Positions 20,801 through 34,067 of a stretch of DNA of 64,000 bases are shown piece after piece. Where the stretch lies: positions 797,654 through 861,653 of the forward strand of contig CAJNOP010000033.1 in NCBI GenBank assembly GCA_905250075.1, in the 5' to 3' direction. Origin of the DNA: Rotaria sp. Silwood1. Lineage: Eukaryota > Rotifera > Eurotatoria > Philodinida > Philodinidae. Position 1 is the stretch's first letter, and the number at the start of each line of letters is the position of its first letter. The position numbers and the translations under genes are program-made. The notes below the pieces were generated by a model. It searched no databases and was not told the origin of the DNA. It was given only the letters and a program-made list of their open reading frames with translations.

Positions 20801-23800
20801 AACTATTCAGTTCTATGTTAAAAATATTATTTTGTGACTTTTGACGTTTAATGATAGATTATAAAGTCATATTTTTCATCAATATATGATGTAACCTGTT
20901 CGAAAAGGTTCTTTGCGTTCATATATTATTTCAAGCATAAAAAATATATTTAATGAGATCTAACATGCATCACAACGTCTTAACAAACTACATGGAAAAC
21001 ATCTTTTTTTTTTTTGATTGACTCTTTTGCTACGAGTCGTGACTTAATTAGAATGATTTGATTCTTAGTAAGTTTTTTTTTTTTTAATAAGGTTATTCGA
21101 TAGAGGAAGAGTCAACATAGAAGATTTTTCTTAATTAATTTTTCCGATGAAAACAGACACGAATAGTCAATATTTGTATTTCAATTGAAAATAAACTATT
21201 GCTTTTCGAAAGATTCATTCCTATAATATGTTTTAAATTGTTGATAAAGAGCAGATATGATCCCAAAAAAAAAAACAAGATGTCTGTGTTTTGAAGGTCA
21301 AGAGTTGAACTTTGTTGAAGGATGATGTTCCGAGTCGTTAAATAAGAATCTTTAGATTAGCATTATCTTACTTTATGTCAATTTTCATCATCATTTTTAA
21401 TATTTCTTGACACTTTTAAGTGCACGAACAGATATAAACAAATGCATGTACAATAAAACCATATGATAAACTAACTGATGATAAATATGAAAATCTGAAA
21501 AGAATAGATCCTATAGTAGAAAATGAATGTCTTCTTTAATAAAGAACCAAAAAGTAAACAACAGATAAAAACTCGTCAAATACGTATATAAACGATGCCA
21601 TAAAAATGATAAATCACAATGACTTGTGTAATTTCATTTAAATATCATTAGTTATCAAAGAATTTCATAACCAACTTTTCATTTGATACCATAGACATCA
21701 ACAGTCCTCCTCGAACACAACGATATATTCATTTCATATGTAAAAATAATCCAATATTAATAATAAGACAAAGATGTATGTTTATACTTTTATGTGACTG
21801 AAAGATAGACTCACAGTGATGAAATCATTTCGATGAAGACTTTCTTCTAAGCTCGAAGGCATAAATGAGTCAGGTTCAATTAGGACAAAATGTCTTATTA
21901 GGACTTGGAAATTTAATTAAATTGAACAACTAATGTTTACCTTAAGAATATATAAAGGTGAGCATGTCAGAGTCAATGTTACTAGAAAGAAGATACTTTT
22001 TGCCTACAAAAATATAATAGAACTGTCATAAAGTATCAGATACGTAGGTGAGACAAGTGTCATATAGCGTTTTTAATTAATTTTTACTCTCCTAACAAGA
22101 TATACTCTTTCTTGATTGATTCGAACTCATTACCGTCTCTGTGCTCAAAACATTTATAGTTTCATATTCATAAAAAAAAAAGATTTTTTCTCGAGGAATT
22201 TGTTCCTTTGTTGTTTAGCTTCAGAAAAATAGGTACAAGTTTATTTATTCTTTGTTGATAAGACTATATTTTTACTATACTTGAATAAGAAATGCTTTGA
22301 GTCAAACAAAGAAATTCTTTGCAAATTCATCTTTTATAAATATTTCACGGTGGATAATTTAGTTTTGTTAATATCAATAAAAAGTTTGTTTACATCATGT
22401 TAATTTCTCGAGAGACATTTAGAATAGAATATCTCGAATGATATATTTTTTTTTTGTAATGAACATAATTATATATATTATATACAAATTTTTTTTGTTT
22501 GATCATCATATTTCGATATCAAAATGAGATGATCATAAAAATAATGTCAATAAGTTCAGATTTCATATTCATATCACAAACTTGAATCCTCAGGAAGCGA
22601 TGAAATGAAATGCGAAGATATCCGTTTAAAAAGTTCTTTCATCAATATAGTACATTGATAAGACCAATCAATCTTCATCAGTTATTGTTACTGTAAAATA
22701 GAAAATCAAGAAAAATATTGAATGCATTTAGTTTCAATTCCTTCTGTTTTTCTATGCGCTGTCTCCTAAAACTTTCAGAGATCTTTAATGAACTATTAAT
22801 AACGTCATGTTTTTCTTTATGTCTTCTTATTATGAGTTTAAGAACGAATAATGAGCATCCGTTGAACAAGTAGACAATGTCTTATGTTTAGCCTGGTTGT
22901 TTTCTAACAATGTTATATGGATGCCGCCTAACATGATCTGAGTTTTGACGTCAAATACTATAGAATAAAATAATACTTATATCAATGAAATAAGTATAGA
23001 ATATTATTATTATCATTCAAAACGATTGATTATGGTCCAGAACTAATATAATATATTATTCTTAATAAATCTCTAAGCACATTATTTTCTAGGTGCAGCT
23101 TTGTGTCTATTAAACCAATATTTAGAAAATTTGGATAAGAAAAAGTTCAATCTGAGTCAAAACTAATATGATATTCGGAATTAATGTAAAATTCTGAGTT
23201 GACTTAGGTGCGATTGAAAGAATTTCCGGAAGCTTTTTTCTTCTATTAAAAATTTTGCCGTTGGTCTTTCCTAGGAATCAGACGGAAACTACATTGCATG
23301 AAAACACTTTTCCATATTACAAATAAATGTGAAAATTTATTAAAGATTATTAAATTGCAACATGGAATATGTCTAGAAAATGAAAGAATGATTTCTATTC
23401 AGTACATTTGTTGTCTGATCGATCAGAATTTTCTACTGATTTTTGTATATCATATTCGTTTTGACTACAATTGAACTTTATCTAATCGGAGTATTCTAAA
23501 TATTGGTTACATCAACACAATACTGCATATGGACAATAGTGTACTCAGGGATTTACTAAGTAGGCTGAAATTTTTTTTTTTTTACTTTGAAAAGTATATC
23601 AGTTTATAGCTTATTAAAAGAACTATTAAACGAGCAATATCACAGTTGTGATCATTTCAAATTTTAAACTAAAATGTTTTGTTGAAAGATAAGTGTGAAT
23701 GATGTATATAGTAAATATGCTAACAGTGTCTACCAGTAGATCAGGCCTATATCTCGTTAATTTAAACAATCAATTAGTGCTTCATATATGGAATTAAAGC

Positions 23801-24480
23801 TTCATTAAATAGCTACCAAATTAATAATTTCAGTAGCATTTTGTTATATCTGCTTATTCTCAAATTGAGTCGACTATGACACGACGGATTATTAGAATGA
23901 TGCTCTAAAATGCATTACTTTGTCCATAGCTTTTAGGTTTCGAAATTCGATCGAAGTCTCATGAAACTAGTACTAAAATGTTAATCTGAACATCCTTTTT
24001 TTTGTTGATATATGATTCTATTGGATTGCCCAAGAAAAGTACTAGTGAGTCAATTTAACCTCTTATGCGTTCCATCCTTTTATCATTATTACCAAATTTC
24101 TAGGTCTCATTCTTCTTATTTGTTCTGAAATTGGATCGCACAGAATCATCTGTTGATCTTTAGTTTTGAGTATAAAAAGAAAATACAGATGAAAGTCTGC
24201 GAATAATATAATACTTAGTTCTTGTGTAAACACCTTCTACCTTGTATAATTAATCACAATAAGATTAGTAAAAGTATTGTTTTTCTATATCAAAGTATAT
24301 TGTACTATAATATTGTCACGTAACTTTATATACGGCTTTGTATTTTTTTTTTAATTCGCTTTCAAGTAATATATGATTCAGAATTATTTATTTGGTCTAT
24401 AAATAATAAAAATATCGATAATGACCTTTGTTGTAAAAAAAAAGAAACATTTTTCTATGTAATATCTTTTACAACCTATA
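17847..24480. other. Gene-poor AT-rich region, nothing recognised
   Basis: About 6.6 kb with no exon series, domain, RNA gene or clear terminal-repeat element that I can support. Composition is uniformly AT-rich with short homopolymers. Small frames (for example 19260-19541 + and 22678-22869 -) have random-looking translations. Confidence 0.45.
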
Positions 24481-27300
24481 GGAACACTCGCTCTTTTTAT
24501 TTAGGACACCTAGTCAACATGAAAATTCTATTCTGTTCACTAGATTCAGAGTTTCATAGTGCATCTTTCTACTATACAACATTTTCTATTATAATGTACT
24601 TTATATCCAAAATTTTTGGTAGGATTTGTAAAAAATGTTTGAGAACAGATGGAAACGCACCTAATACAAAAATCGCTATTTCTCTCAAAATACTCATTCA
24701 ACCGGTGGGAAAACTTACGAGTAAATACAACTTTGGTTCCACTGACAGATTAAATAAAAATCAGATCTAAAATTGTTTTGGTCGAAAATTTTTCGACATT
24801 CTATACCGAACGGTATCGGAAAAGGCATTGAACTTGTAAAAACAATAACTCTGTCAAAACAATTCGCTTTGTTGGAACAATTGAAATGTTTATGTTGTTT
24901 CAATTTCTCTATAAAATGCCTGAAAAAAATGAACATGTTACGACGGATTAAGTTCCCCTTAAAGGTTTTTGGATGCATATATTCCATCGGAAATAATGAT
25001 AGTTTGTACATTGTTTTCAGAATGATTAGATATTCTTATTTGATTGTAATTAGTACAAAGTTAGACAAATATGAATTTACTCGAATACAAGTACAGTGAA
25101 AATCACACTTACGAAGAATAATTTCGAGTAAGGTTACTGCGAAGCATGTATTCATCGCTGTTACAGCGTAATTGTCGAATATAAATAAGTGCACTTTGAC
25201 ATAAGACTGACGGTGAAAGAAATTAGCTATTTGCTTCATCTTCGAATGAGAGATAAGTACCTGGTATCATTCTAATATAACACATTTTATGTTAAATGAC
25301 GAAAGAGAAGAGCACCGTTTTTCTTCTCTCCAAATCTTTCATGTTCTCTGTGTTCAAATTCATCAAGTGGCAGCATTCGATCAATTTTTCGAATCTCAAC
25401 CGCACTTCTCTATGAAGTCAACAAAAACTTGACCAATACTTCTTGGTGTACGAGTGTAATTTGAAAACTTAGTCAAGAGACGTCGCAAAATAAACCGTTG
25501 CAATGATATTAAAAGTCGTTACTGAATCGCTTTCAAGAAAAAAAGCTGAAATATTTAAGAGGTGATCAAATGGCTTTATGCGTCCTAATCTTTTAGAGTG
25601 TTTGATACCCGGTTACGATTAATTCGAGTATATTATCTGCTTGTGAATCATTAATTCGTATTTTATGCAGTAACATATAAATAACTGCAAAATACAGTGT
25701 GTACTTTTCAATGTTGATTGAATATGAAACGCTTTTCTTCCAAAGAGGGTATGAGTGTGAATGCTAGTCTTTTCTTTACACCCAAGTCTACACCATTTCA
25801 GTCATGCAGCATGTCACTTTTCAGAATTATCACATTCAATATAGTTTACAATGTCTATGAATACCCTCTGATACTCTCCGAGCATTATAATTACTGTGCT
25901 GACCTATAGTACGTCAAAAGTTTCATAAAACTTGATTTCTTATATGCTACTCGATGCGCTGCAATTCGCTCTACAAAACAACATGTATGGCATCTTCGTT
26001 TAGGATAGATCACCAAATCGGGCGGGATTCTTTATGGTCCGAAAACTAATAAATTGTGACAAAGCTGAATTTAAACGATGCTCCTGTTTTTTCGTACTCA
26101 TGTCTCAACTGTATATAACTTGAAATTCGAGTATCTCAGTCTAGATATGTCATAAGCACATCATATGTTATTTTTCTCTTTCCAGAAAAAGAATTATGTA
26201 ACCTTTTTTTTTATGAATCTTGTCAGTTTATTCAATTATTCTGACTTTAAGTCTTTCAGATTCTTTATAGTCGTTTTATAGAAATGTCTTTTCATGTGTT
26301 CCCACGAAAGAAAATCCAATGCCGATAAGTCTAGTGACCGTAAAACCTATGAGATCTATCCATCTCTTTGAATGCATTGATCATCAAACTTACCAATTCA
26401 ACAAGTAGTAAAATGTTGCAGAAAAATGTGATTATAACTCCACGTGTATAACAAAATATGGAACATACGAAAAGCTGATTAATACAGACGGTAATTTTTG
26501 CTTTTTCGAGCCATAAGTAAAGGATCAAAGATGTAAATATTTCACATATAAGAAAATGTCGATCAATACAGTGTTCAGCATTGATAATATTGCCCTCATG
26601 ATGACTAAATTAGAATCTTCATTATTAGTCAGGTGACACTTTCAACGCTAAAAGTCGTCCTTTATTCTTACAGAGAGAAGTTTCAAAGGTGTTTATGACA
26701 AGTTTATTGAAACCGATTGCATCCATCGTTGTATACAGTTAGAAAGAGCGTTGTCAACAACAATCGAAACAGTAGAGAAAATGACTGTCGTGTGTTATCA
26801 AATAGCCCAGTCTACCATATTCGTGTTGTTTTTCTAGAAGTCAATATATAAAAAAAACTTGTGTACCAGGCCATGTGTTAAGTATGGAAATGCCAACTAT
26901 AGAAGGCACATAGAACATAAAAGATACATGACAAACACAAGAATTTACTTATCAAAATGCCTCGCATATTGTTACCCATTCTCAGTGCTGAAAACAATGT
27001 TGTTCTGGTTTTCTTTCTAATGAAGTAACTCTTCATAATGCAGACATGATAAATAAAAAAAAGTACAGTATTTTGACTCACCTGATTGCACGCATTTTGC
27101 ATATGTCGAGTCAATAGAGAACGGCAAAAAGGACACCAGTCGCTGTGAAATGGAAAAGGACAATACCATTTCTATGATTAACTGATTTGGGAAGAATAAG
27201 AATCTTTTCATCGGATGGGCTTTGGTTTGGATGATATCTATTTTTTCACGCGCAAGCTTACATTCTAACCATCCACTCACACCCATACCTTCAGATTTTA
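24481..27300. other. Coding-like but unassigned stretch (possible decayed gene or element)
   Basis: This stretch looks less AT-rich than its flanks and holds overlapping frames on both strands (24519-24770 +, 24773-25099 +, 24715-25011 -, 26331-26528 -, 27017-27286 -). On the minus strand, about 27172-27082, one frame reads KWYCPFPFHSDWCPFC then RHMQNACNQ, a zinc-finger-like spacing that ends exactly at CAG|GTGAGT, a strong donor. No partner exon keeps the frame, and I find no known family. A decayed gene or element is the best guess, with low certainty. Confidence 0.25.
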
Positions 27301-29902
27301 TTCAAAATATTGATACTGTTCATTTTGAAACAAGAGAAAAAAAAATACACATCCAAGAAGTATAATAAACGACTTTAGTAACATATGAGAAGAGAAGTCA
27401 GAACTAAAAAAAACTTTACACATATAACGTGAATTGGTTCTCGTTTTAGATCTTCGACTATTGTGCGCAAATATAACACAAACTTTCTGAAGAGTTTTTG
27501 TGTTTGGTTTTAGGTATAAGAGATGGAAAGTGTCTAGCAGTATGTCTGATTGGTTGCTAATTCAGTATAAAACGACCTATCATTGATGACGGACTACACT
27601 AAGCTATATATATATCTATTATAAGTAAACCATTCCATAGTGTCTATATGTGTACCACATATATTGGAATACAAAAAATCAAAACTGAGAAAAACAATTT
27701 TAGTGCATATAGAGGCTTCTACCGTTCGTCTAATTTCAAAACCGTATATATACGGTAACGGTTCCCAAAGAGTTAATGAAACAATTAGTATAATGACAAA
27801 AATGAAATTGATACTCTATTTTAATAAGTTTTCCAATTCCCTTTCAGGATAAAAGCGCAAACATAACTGATGTTTCTTACTTGAATCTTATATGAATTTC
27901 AATATAAATGTTGGAAAGATCTTAAAAAAAAATTCTGGAATTTTGATATAAGCTTTCTGTTTGTTTATTTAAAGATTTAGTCATGATCAAAATAAAATTC
28001 TAGAACTTAAGAGTGATATTAAAATTCGTGTTGTGATCTGAAGATTTACAAACCTTAAGTAAATCGTGAATAAAAACCAGTTAAAATCTTGATAAAACTT
28101 TACACTTGTCTGGGCCAGAATCCTGAATCAAATCAGTTATAAATCCTGATATGTACAATTGAAATAAGTGATCATCTTAATTTTTAATTCACTGTCAACA
28201 AGATCATATATAATTTTGTTTCAGCTATTATTCCACAAGAATTTTATGTGACGAAAAATAGATTCATTTGAAGCAAACATAAGAAAAGCAAATCAAACAA
28301 AGTTTTGTAAATGAAATACATTTTCACCGTTAAGAAGATAAGTCTACAACTGGTTACATATGATTGACTGATGTTTCTTCTGTTCTTTACGGAATCTAGA
28401 CCATTTGTCTTATTGGTTAAACATGTCGTTAAGGATCGAGATGAAGAACAAATGAAAAACAGAAGAAATCAGGCTACTCCTGGACAAATTACAAGGTTTG
28501 GTAAACCTGTCTCAAACCATCAACATTCATCGTTCAGAAACTCACTATTTGATAAACGACTAATTAAATAAATTCAAATGAAAAAACTGTCAGCACAACT
28601 CCATATAGGGCCAAAGTATGTAACTCACACATTCTGACTGCTATAAATTTATCAAATATTGTCAGAAGGATTAAAATAATTTATCACAAAGAGTGTCAGA
28701 TAAATGAATAAATCAAAACTATAAGAATCTTTATAGTCAATATGCGCGCTCAGAAATTTTATCCTTTCGAAAATGTTTACATTTAGAATTGCTATGCTAA
28801 CAATTTATTTGATTCATTTAGTATTGTAATACTAAAAAAAACTTATTTGTATTGTCACATAAATCTTCAATACATAACATCCTTTCTTACAATGATAATA
28901 TAACATATATGATACATATTCTCGAAAGCGGCAAATATCATTCTATTCTTTATTTTGTCGGTTGAACTACCATAGTAGCCTATTATACAGATTAATTCAA
29001 TCGTTCAATAAGCTTCCGAGTACATCATCTTTTCTCTCGATGAACGTTGACATATACCTTTGAACTTTGCTTAAACTTATAGTTCAATTAATTTTTACTT
29101 TTCCATATCGGCCTTGTTTTGATAATGCCAGCCCAATAATACCATTGCCCTATTGATTGACACTTACAATCAGATTGTTTCAGTACATTAAATACTAGAA
29201 CCCATAATATATAGACTAGTTAGGATCTATAGTAGATATCTTAGGTTCATAAAATGCTTTGGAAGATTCTTGAATGGTCTTAGCTCTCTTATTATTAACA
29301 TAGTTTTTCCCGTTTGTAGGAAAACATACTCAGTGATCTTTGACTTTCCTTCTCTCACTTCTAATTGCTAGGACCTAAGGAAAGAGTCACAAAAATCTTG
29401 ACTTGAATTTACACTTACTATATAATTGAAAAAAATTGATGTGAATTCTACAGAAAACGATCTTGAACATCGAATAGGTTCCCATCAAAATAAATGATTC
29501 TGATAGCTATATAATCATGTACCTTTTTTTTGTTAACAATGAGTAATTTTTGTACAAAACTATCATTGAATAAAATTGAATCATGCCTAAGAAAAAACCA
29601 GACGAAATATAGGTTTACAACATTTATCTACATAGAAAAGAGCGGCACGAATATGATTGGTGATTATCTAACAAATAAATGATCGTGACCATAGCGTGAA
29701 GAAAAAACAACAAACCAAAGGCCTACAGAATGCAGAAAAAAGTATTCATGTTATTTTCAGCGTATAAAAAACCCGTATTAAATAAATACCTTTTGATTCG
29801 TTAACCTCGATTTTGTATGAATTTGTGATATAGATTCTTTAAGTTTTCTATAAAAAATCAATGAAATATAAATATAATTTTTCTATTAAATTAATCTAAG
29901 AA
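27301..29902. other. Intergenic, no supported gene
   Basis: AT-rich with no exon chain. A 66-codon frame at 28371-28571 (+; includes KDRDEEQMKNRRNQATPGQI) looks somewhat coding-like but has no recognisable family or splice context. The right end should hold the SLC35E promoter. Confidence 0.45.
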
Positions 29903-32854
29903 ATGCCATTATCAAGTTTATCTGAAGTTGTCCCAGATAAAGCAAATGTTTTACTTTCACCAGAACGTTTTATAATTGAAGTTCCTCGAGGTTTATACCA
30001 TTCAATGGCAATAATAATGCTTATTATATGGTATATTTCATCAGCTGCAACATTATTTTCAAATAAATATATATTAAGTCATTTAGACGGTGATGCTTTT
30101 TCATTAGGTATTGATGTAGAAATATTAAAATATATATTTTTCTTTTAAATAAAATTTCTTTTCTTTTTCTTTTTTAAATAAAGGTACAAATCAACTTCTT
30201 ATATCTGTAATAAGTGGTTATATTCAAATACAATTTATAAATAAATATCATAGGTCATTAGATAAAAATCCAATGATTATGAAGAATGTATATCGTGATA
30301 TGATGTTTATTGGTGCATTTCGTTCTGTGACTGTGATTTTAGGTTTAATTGCATTGAAATATATAGCTGTATCTTTTGTGGCAACAATAAAATCATCTTC
30401 GCCATTATTTACTGTTATTATAAGTCGAATTATGCTTGGAGAAAGAACAAGTTAATAAAATTTTTTTAATATTTATTCAAAATAAAATGTAAAATGATTT
30501 TATTCTAGGTTACTGGACTAAATTTTCAATGATACCAATCACAGTTGGTCTTTGTCTAAGTAGTTCATTTGAATTAAGTTTTAATTTATTTGGATTTTTA
30601 TGTGCTTTGGGCACAAATATATTTGATTGGTAAGATATTATTTTGAATTTTATGAAACATAAACTAAAACAAGGAGTACTGAAATATAAGGTCAGATTAT
30701 TCGATCTTTCTCAAATAAATTGTAATGAACACTGCAGTAACGATTTATTATAGATCATGACTAGAGATGTATGCGACCAAGTTTCATTAAGTTTGGTTAT
30801 GCTTTCAGCAAATCCAAATTAGTCTTGATCTAAAGAAAATTTTTTTCAGATTTTATTTGTATCACATCTAGGAAAAAATTCTTCAATAATTCTTTTGTCT
30901 TTACTTACAAATGAACCTATTCAACTAGTACTGTGAAAGAGTTAGTGTCACGATACGGTTTTTTCTCAAGTTATGACCGTTTCACTGGACTTTCAACTTA
31001 TCACATTATGATATCACGAGAAAAATCGCATCAAGGTGTTTCGATCTGAAATTCTTCTTAACAATAGCTCTCGTAACTCTTACATTATCCTGAAAGTTTC
31101 AACTCAAACAAATGTTTTCCTTTTAAGATAACACGTTCGCAATAAACAACGTTATTCTCATACAAGAGCTACACAAAAAGCCTTTTATCAAGACCTCTGA
31201 TATCCTAAGAAGAATTCATTTATTTAAGCTGAAACTTTCAGAATACGATAACAGCTATTATCTGGGAGAATTTTCTCATGATATCATGTAATAGTCTGTA
31301 AGTTCAGTAAAACAGTCATAAGCAGAGAAAAAAGTCTAATGGGGCAAATTCTCTCCAGATTTTTATTCATATTATAAGTCCTACCAATTAGTAATATATG
31401 AGCTCACATGAAGCCCTCATTTCTTCAATATCCTATGTTTGATCAAGCTGAATTTTTTTAACAGGCACTAGACACTAGTTAGAATGGATATATATTTTTT
31501 GATTTTCGAATAAAAAAGTCAAAACTCTAAAAAACACATGTTTGTTTTTTTTAATAGAGCATTTTTATTGTAAGAAATACCAAAAATTAGCAGAATAATA
31601 TGTTTGGAAACAAACAGGTATCCACTTCAAACATTTTATAGTATATATGACAAAGTTTCAGTTCGATCAGATGTGTCAGACTGGAGAAACGAGGTGTTTC
31701 TGCGGTTTTTTTTCAAGAAGAAGTCAATTTCAGAAGAGCGCGCAACAATCTTTAGTTTTCGATAATTTCTCGAATCTTTTAACATCTACAAGTAAGTTTT
31801 GGATTTTAAAATGTATTCAGTAGATAGTATAATGGCACGAACAGGAGGGTGAACATACTTTAAATTCTAGAATATTTAGCTTTAATCTTTAGTGTCAATT
31901 GAGATAACTCTGATATCTTGAAGCTGTAATAGTTCGAGAAGAGAATGTTCTTTTGACATGCAATTTTCAGAACATGCTACTAACAAATAGAACTAACTGT
32001 AGGCAAAACTTCCAGTTGAAATGCCCTCATTCAATTTACTGTAATATACAGAGCCCGATGCTAAAATACCTAAAACTTTGGATCGAAAGTCTAAGGATAC
32101 TTACCCTGTTGAGGTTTTTTATATCTAGTTGAAACCTACCGTATGAATAGATTCTAAACTTTAAAAGCAACCAATCAATTTAAAATATTTCTTCATGAAT
32201 ATCGAGCATAGACAGTATTAGCTTTAATTGATTTATTAAATATTTCGCTCTATTCATCATAGACGTTCATTTATGTTTCATATTTTTCATTTCACAGGCA
32301 TTATAATAATAGAATATTTTTATTTTAGTTTACAAAATGTTTATTCAAAAATATTAATTAGTGGTGAACATTATCGTTATTCAGCTATTGAATTACAATT
32401 TTGGGCAAGTCTTCTTGCATGTATTTTTCAATTACCTTTACTTGTTTATTATGTTGATATTCCATTAGCTATAAAATTAACTTCGAAAACATTAGCTTGT
32501 TTATATATTTTTAATGGACTTTTTTATCATATACAATCAGTAGCTGCTTTTGCTATAATGGCCTATATATCTCCGATAACACATAGGTAAAAAAAAAATA
32601 GATAACTGATTATTTTTTTCTATTTATAGTTAATTTATTTTTTTTAAATTAGTGTTGCAAATACAATTAAACGAGCATTATTAATATGGTTATCAATAAT
32701 TATATTTCATAACCCGGTGACATTTTTGAGCGGTGCAGGAACATTTATTGTTATTTTTGGAGTTATTATATATAATGAAGGAAGGGACGTAGAGAAAAAA
32801 ACTGGAATTTTAAATAGTGATAATACAACAATGCTTACATGGCGGCATGTTTAA
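29903..32854 (+). CDS. SLC35E2-like drug/metabolite transporter
   Basis: Five exons (29903-30107, 30184-30450, 30509-30629, 32329-32586, 32653-32854) give 350 aa. The order of blocks matches SLC35E2: STLFSNKYILSHLDG-like TM1, FRSVTVILGLIALKYIAVSF, ATIKSSSPLFTVIISRIMLG, ELSFNLFGFLCALGTNIFD, LQNVYSKILISGEHYRYS, YISPITHSVANTIKRALLIW, and the FLSGAGTFIVIFGVIIYNEG end. This is the triose-phosphate/nucleotide-sugar transporter (TPT/EamA) fold with about 10 membrane segments, usually in the Golgi or ER. Substrate is unknown for SLC35E members. Intron 3 is unusually long (1.7 kb) and contains a fold-back; the others are 60-80 bp. The start at 29903 is the first ATG. Confidence 0.88.
30962..31328. repeat. 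Imperfect inverted repeat in SLC35E intron 3
   Basis: TTATGACCGTTTCACTGGACTT near 30970 pairs with AGTTCAGTAAAACAGTCATAA near 31303, and CTGAAATTCTTCTTA near 31048 and CCTGAAAGTTTCA near 31090 pair with the inverted segments around 31185-31245. Arms are about 150 bp, about 70% identical, around a centre at about 31150. It is probably an old fold-back element that enlarged this intron. Confidence 0.45.
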
Positions 32855-34067
32855 ATACAAAACATTTCTTAAATAATTTCCATGTGATAGTTTATTCAAT
32901 AGATTGATTTTTATCATCACAATGAATACAACGATATACGACAGAATATATACATATAAATATGTGTTGTATTAGTATTGAGCGTTTTTGTTTGACATTT
33001 TTAATCTTTTATCAATATAAATATATTTATAGGTGTGTCAATTCACTTGTTAAATTAAAATGACAATAAAATATATATAAGTACACACTGATTTGAGTAT
33101 TGAATATGATATTATTTGGATTTTTAATAAAAGAAAGGTTATTGATGCAATTGTTAATTTATTCATTATATACGGGGTGATTTATTTTTGTTTATCACAT
33201 CTTACATTGCAAATTAAAATTATTTCTCTATAGAGTTAGATTCGATTATAAAATGGAGCTTGATTTTTACTTAAACAATAAGCGTAAAATGTAAAATTGA
33301 AGTCAAATCGTATTTACTCAATATTAGTAATAATAAGAATTGATTTATTTGCGATGAGTGATTTTATTGAATACCTCTTTTTTTTTCTCATTATATTCAT
33401 TAGAATAAAGCTTGATGCACGGTGTATATTCAATGGGAAATAGGGTTATTATTGGCTGCAAAAAGAAACATCACTCAGCACTGGAGAGAGAGAAGCCGGA
33501 GAGTGATTGAATTCCATGAAAAAGGGCGCTGCTTGGAAAATTTTTAAAAACAGGGGAATATTGTATGGAAGAACTTTAGAAGATGGGAAAGACGTAGATT
33601 CCCTGGCTACTCAAATATTTACACAATCAGTATATTTTTTCATGAATGTATCTAATAAGAGAATTAGTCATATTTAAAATTTCAATGTAAGATGAAAACA
33701 GCATATTGTTTTTTACCACCGGGTTAAAATACTCAATGTCAGATAGGGGCTTTTGCGTTCTTCTCTTATTCACTCTCTTCTGTATTTGTTCTTCTACCCT
33801 TGTTTTCTCTCTTTTCTTTTATTCCACAAAATAAATCAACCTCCCTTCGTGTCTATGCATTACTCGTTATTACAATTTAGACGTGTAATTTTGTTTCTGT
33901 CATTTCATAACTTAGTTGAAAAACTGCTTTCCCCTTATATTCAACCCTTTTCTTCATATTTTGCATACACAACATACCCGGTTTATATTGTCATCCGAAC
34001 TCATACATAAAAGGACCCTTATATCTTTCATTTTCTTTCAGACTCATATTACTAATAAAGAATAATA
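32855..34067. other. Intergenic between SLC35E and MVP copy 1
   Basis: 3' flank of the SLC35E gene with several AATAAA-like signals, then the MVP upstream region. A CT-rich frame at 33753-34010 (+) translates to low-complexity Phe/Leu/Ser and is rejected as a gene. Confidence 0.5.
34006..34013 (+). promoter_or_regulatory. TATA-like box (CATAAAAG) of MVP copy 1
   Basis: CATAAAAG lies 54 bp before the ATG at 34068. The second MVP copy has TATAAAAG at almost the same distance from its ATG, which supports a functional core promoter. The transcription start is not determinable here. Confidence 0.35.

Noticed and set aside
24519-25239. Overlapping frames on both strands (83-108 codons)
   Set aside because: No domain or splice chain in either direction; kept only as part of an unassigned coding-like region.
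33753-34010. 85-codon frame upstream of MVP copy 1
   Set aside because: Low-complexity Phe/Leu/Ser from CT-rich DNA, and it overlaps the TATA-like box.
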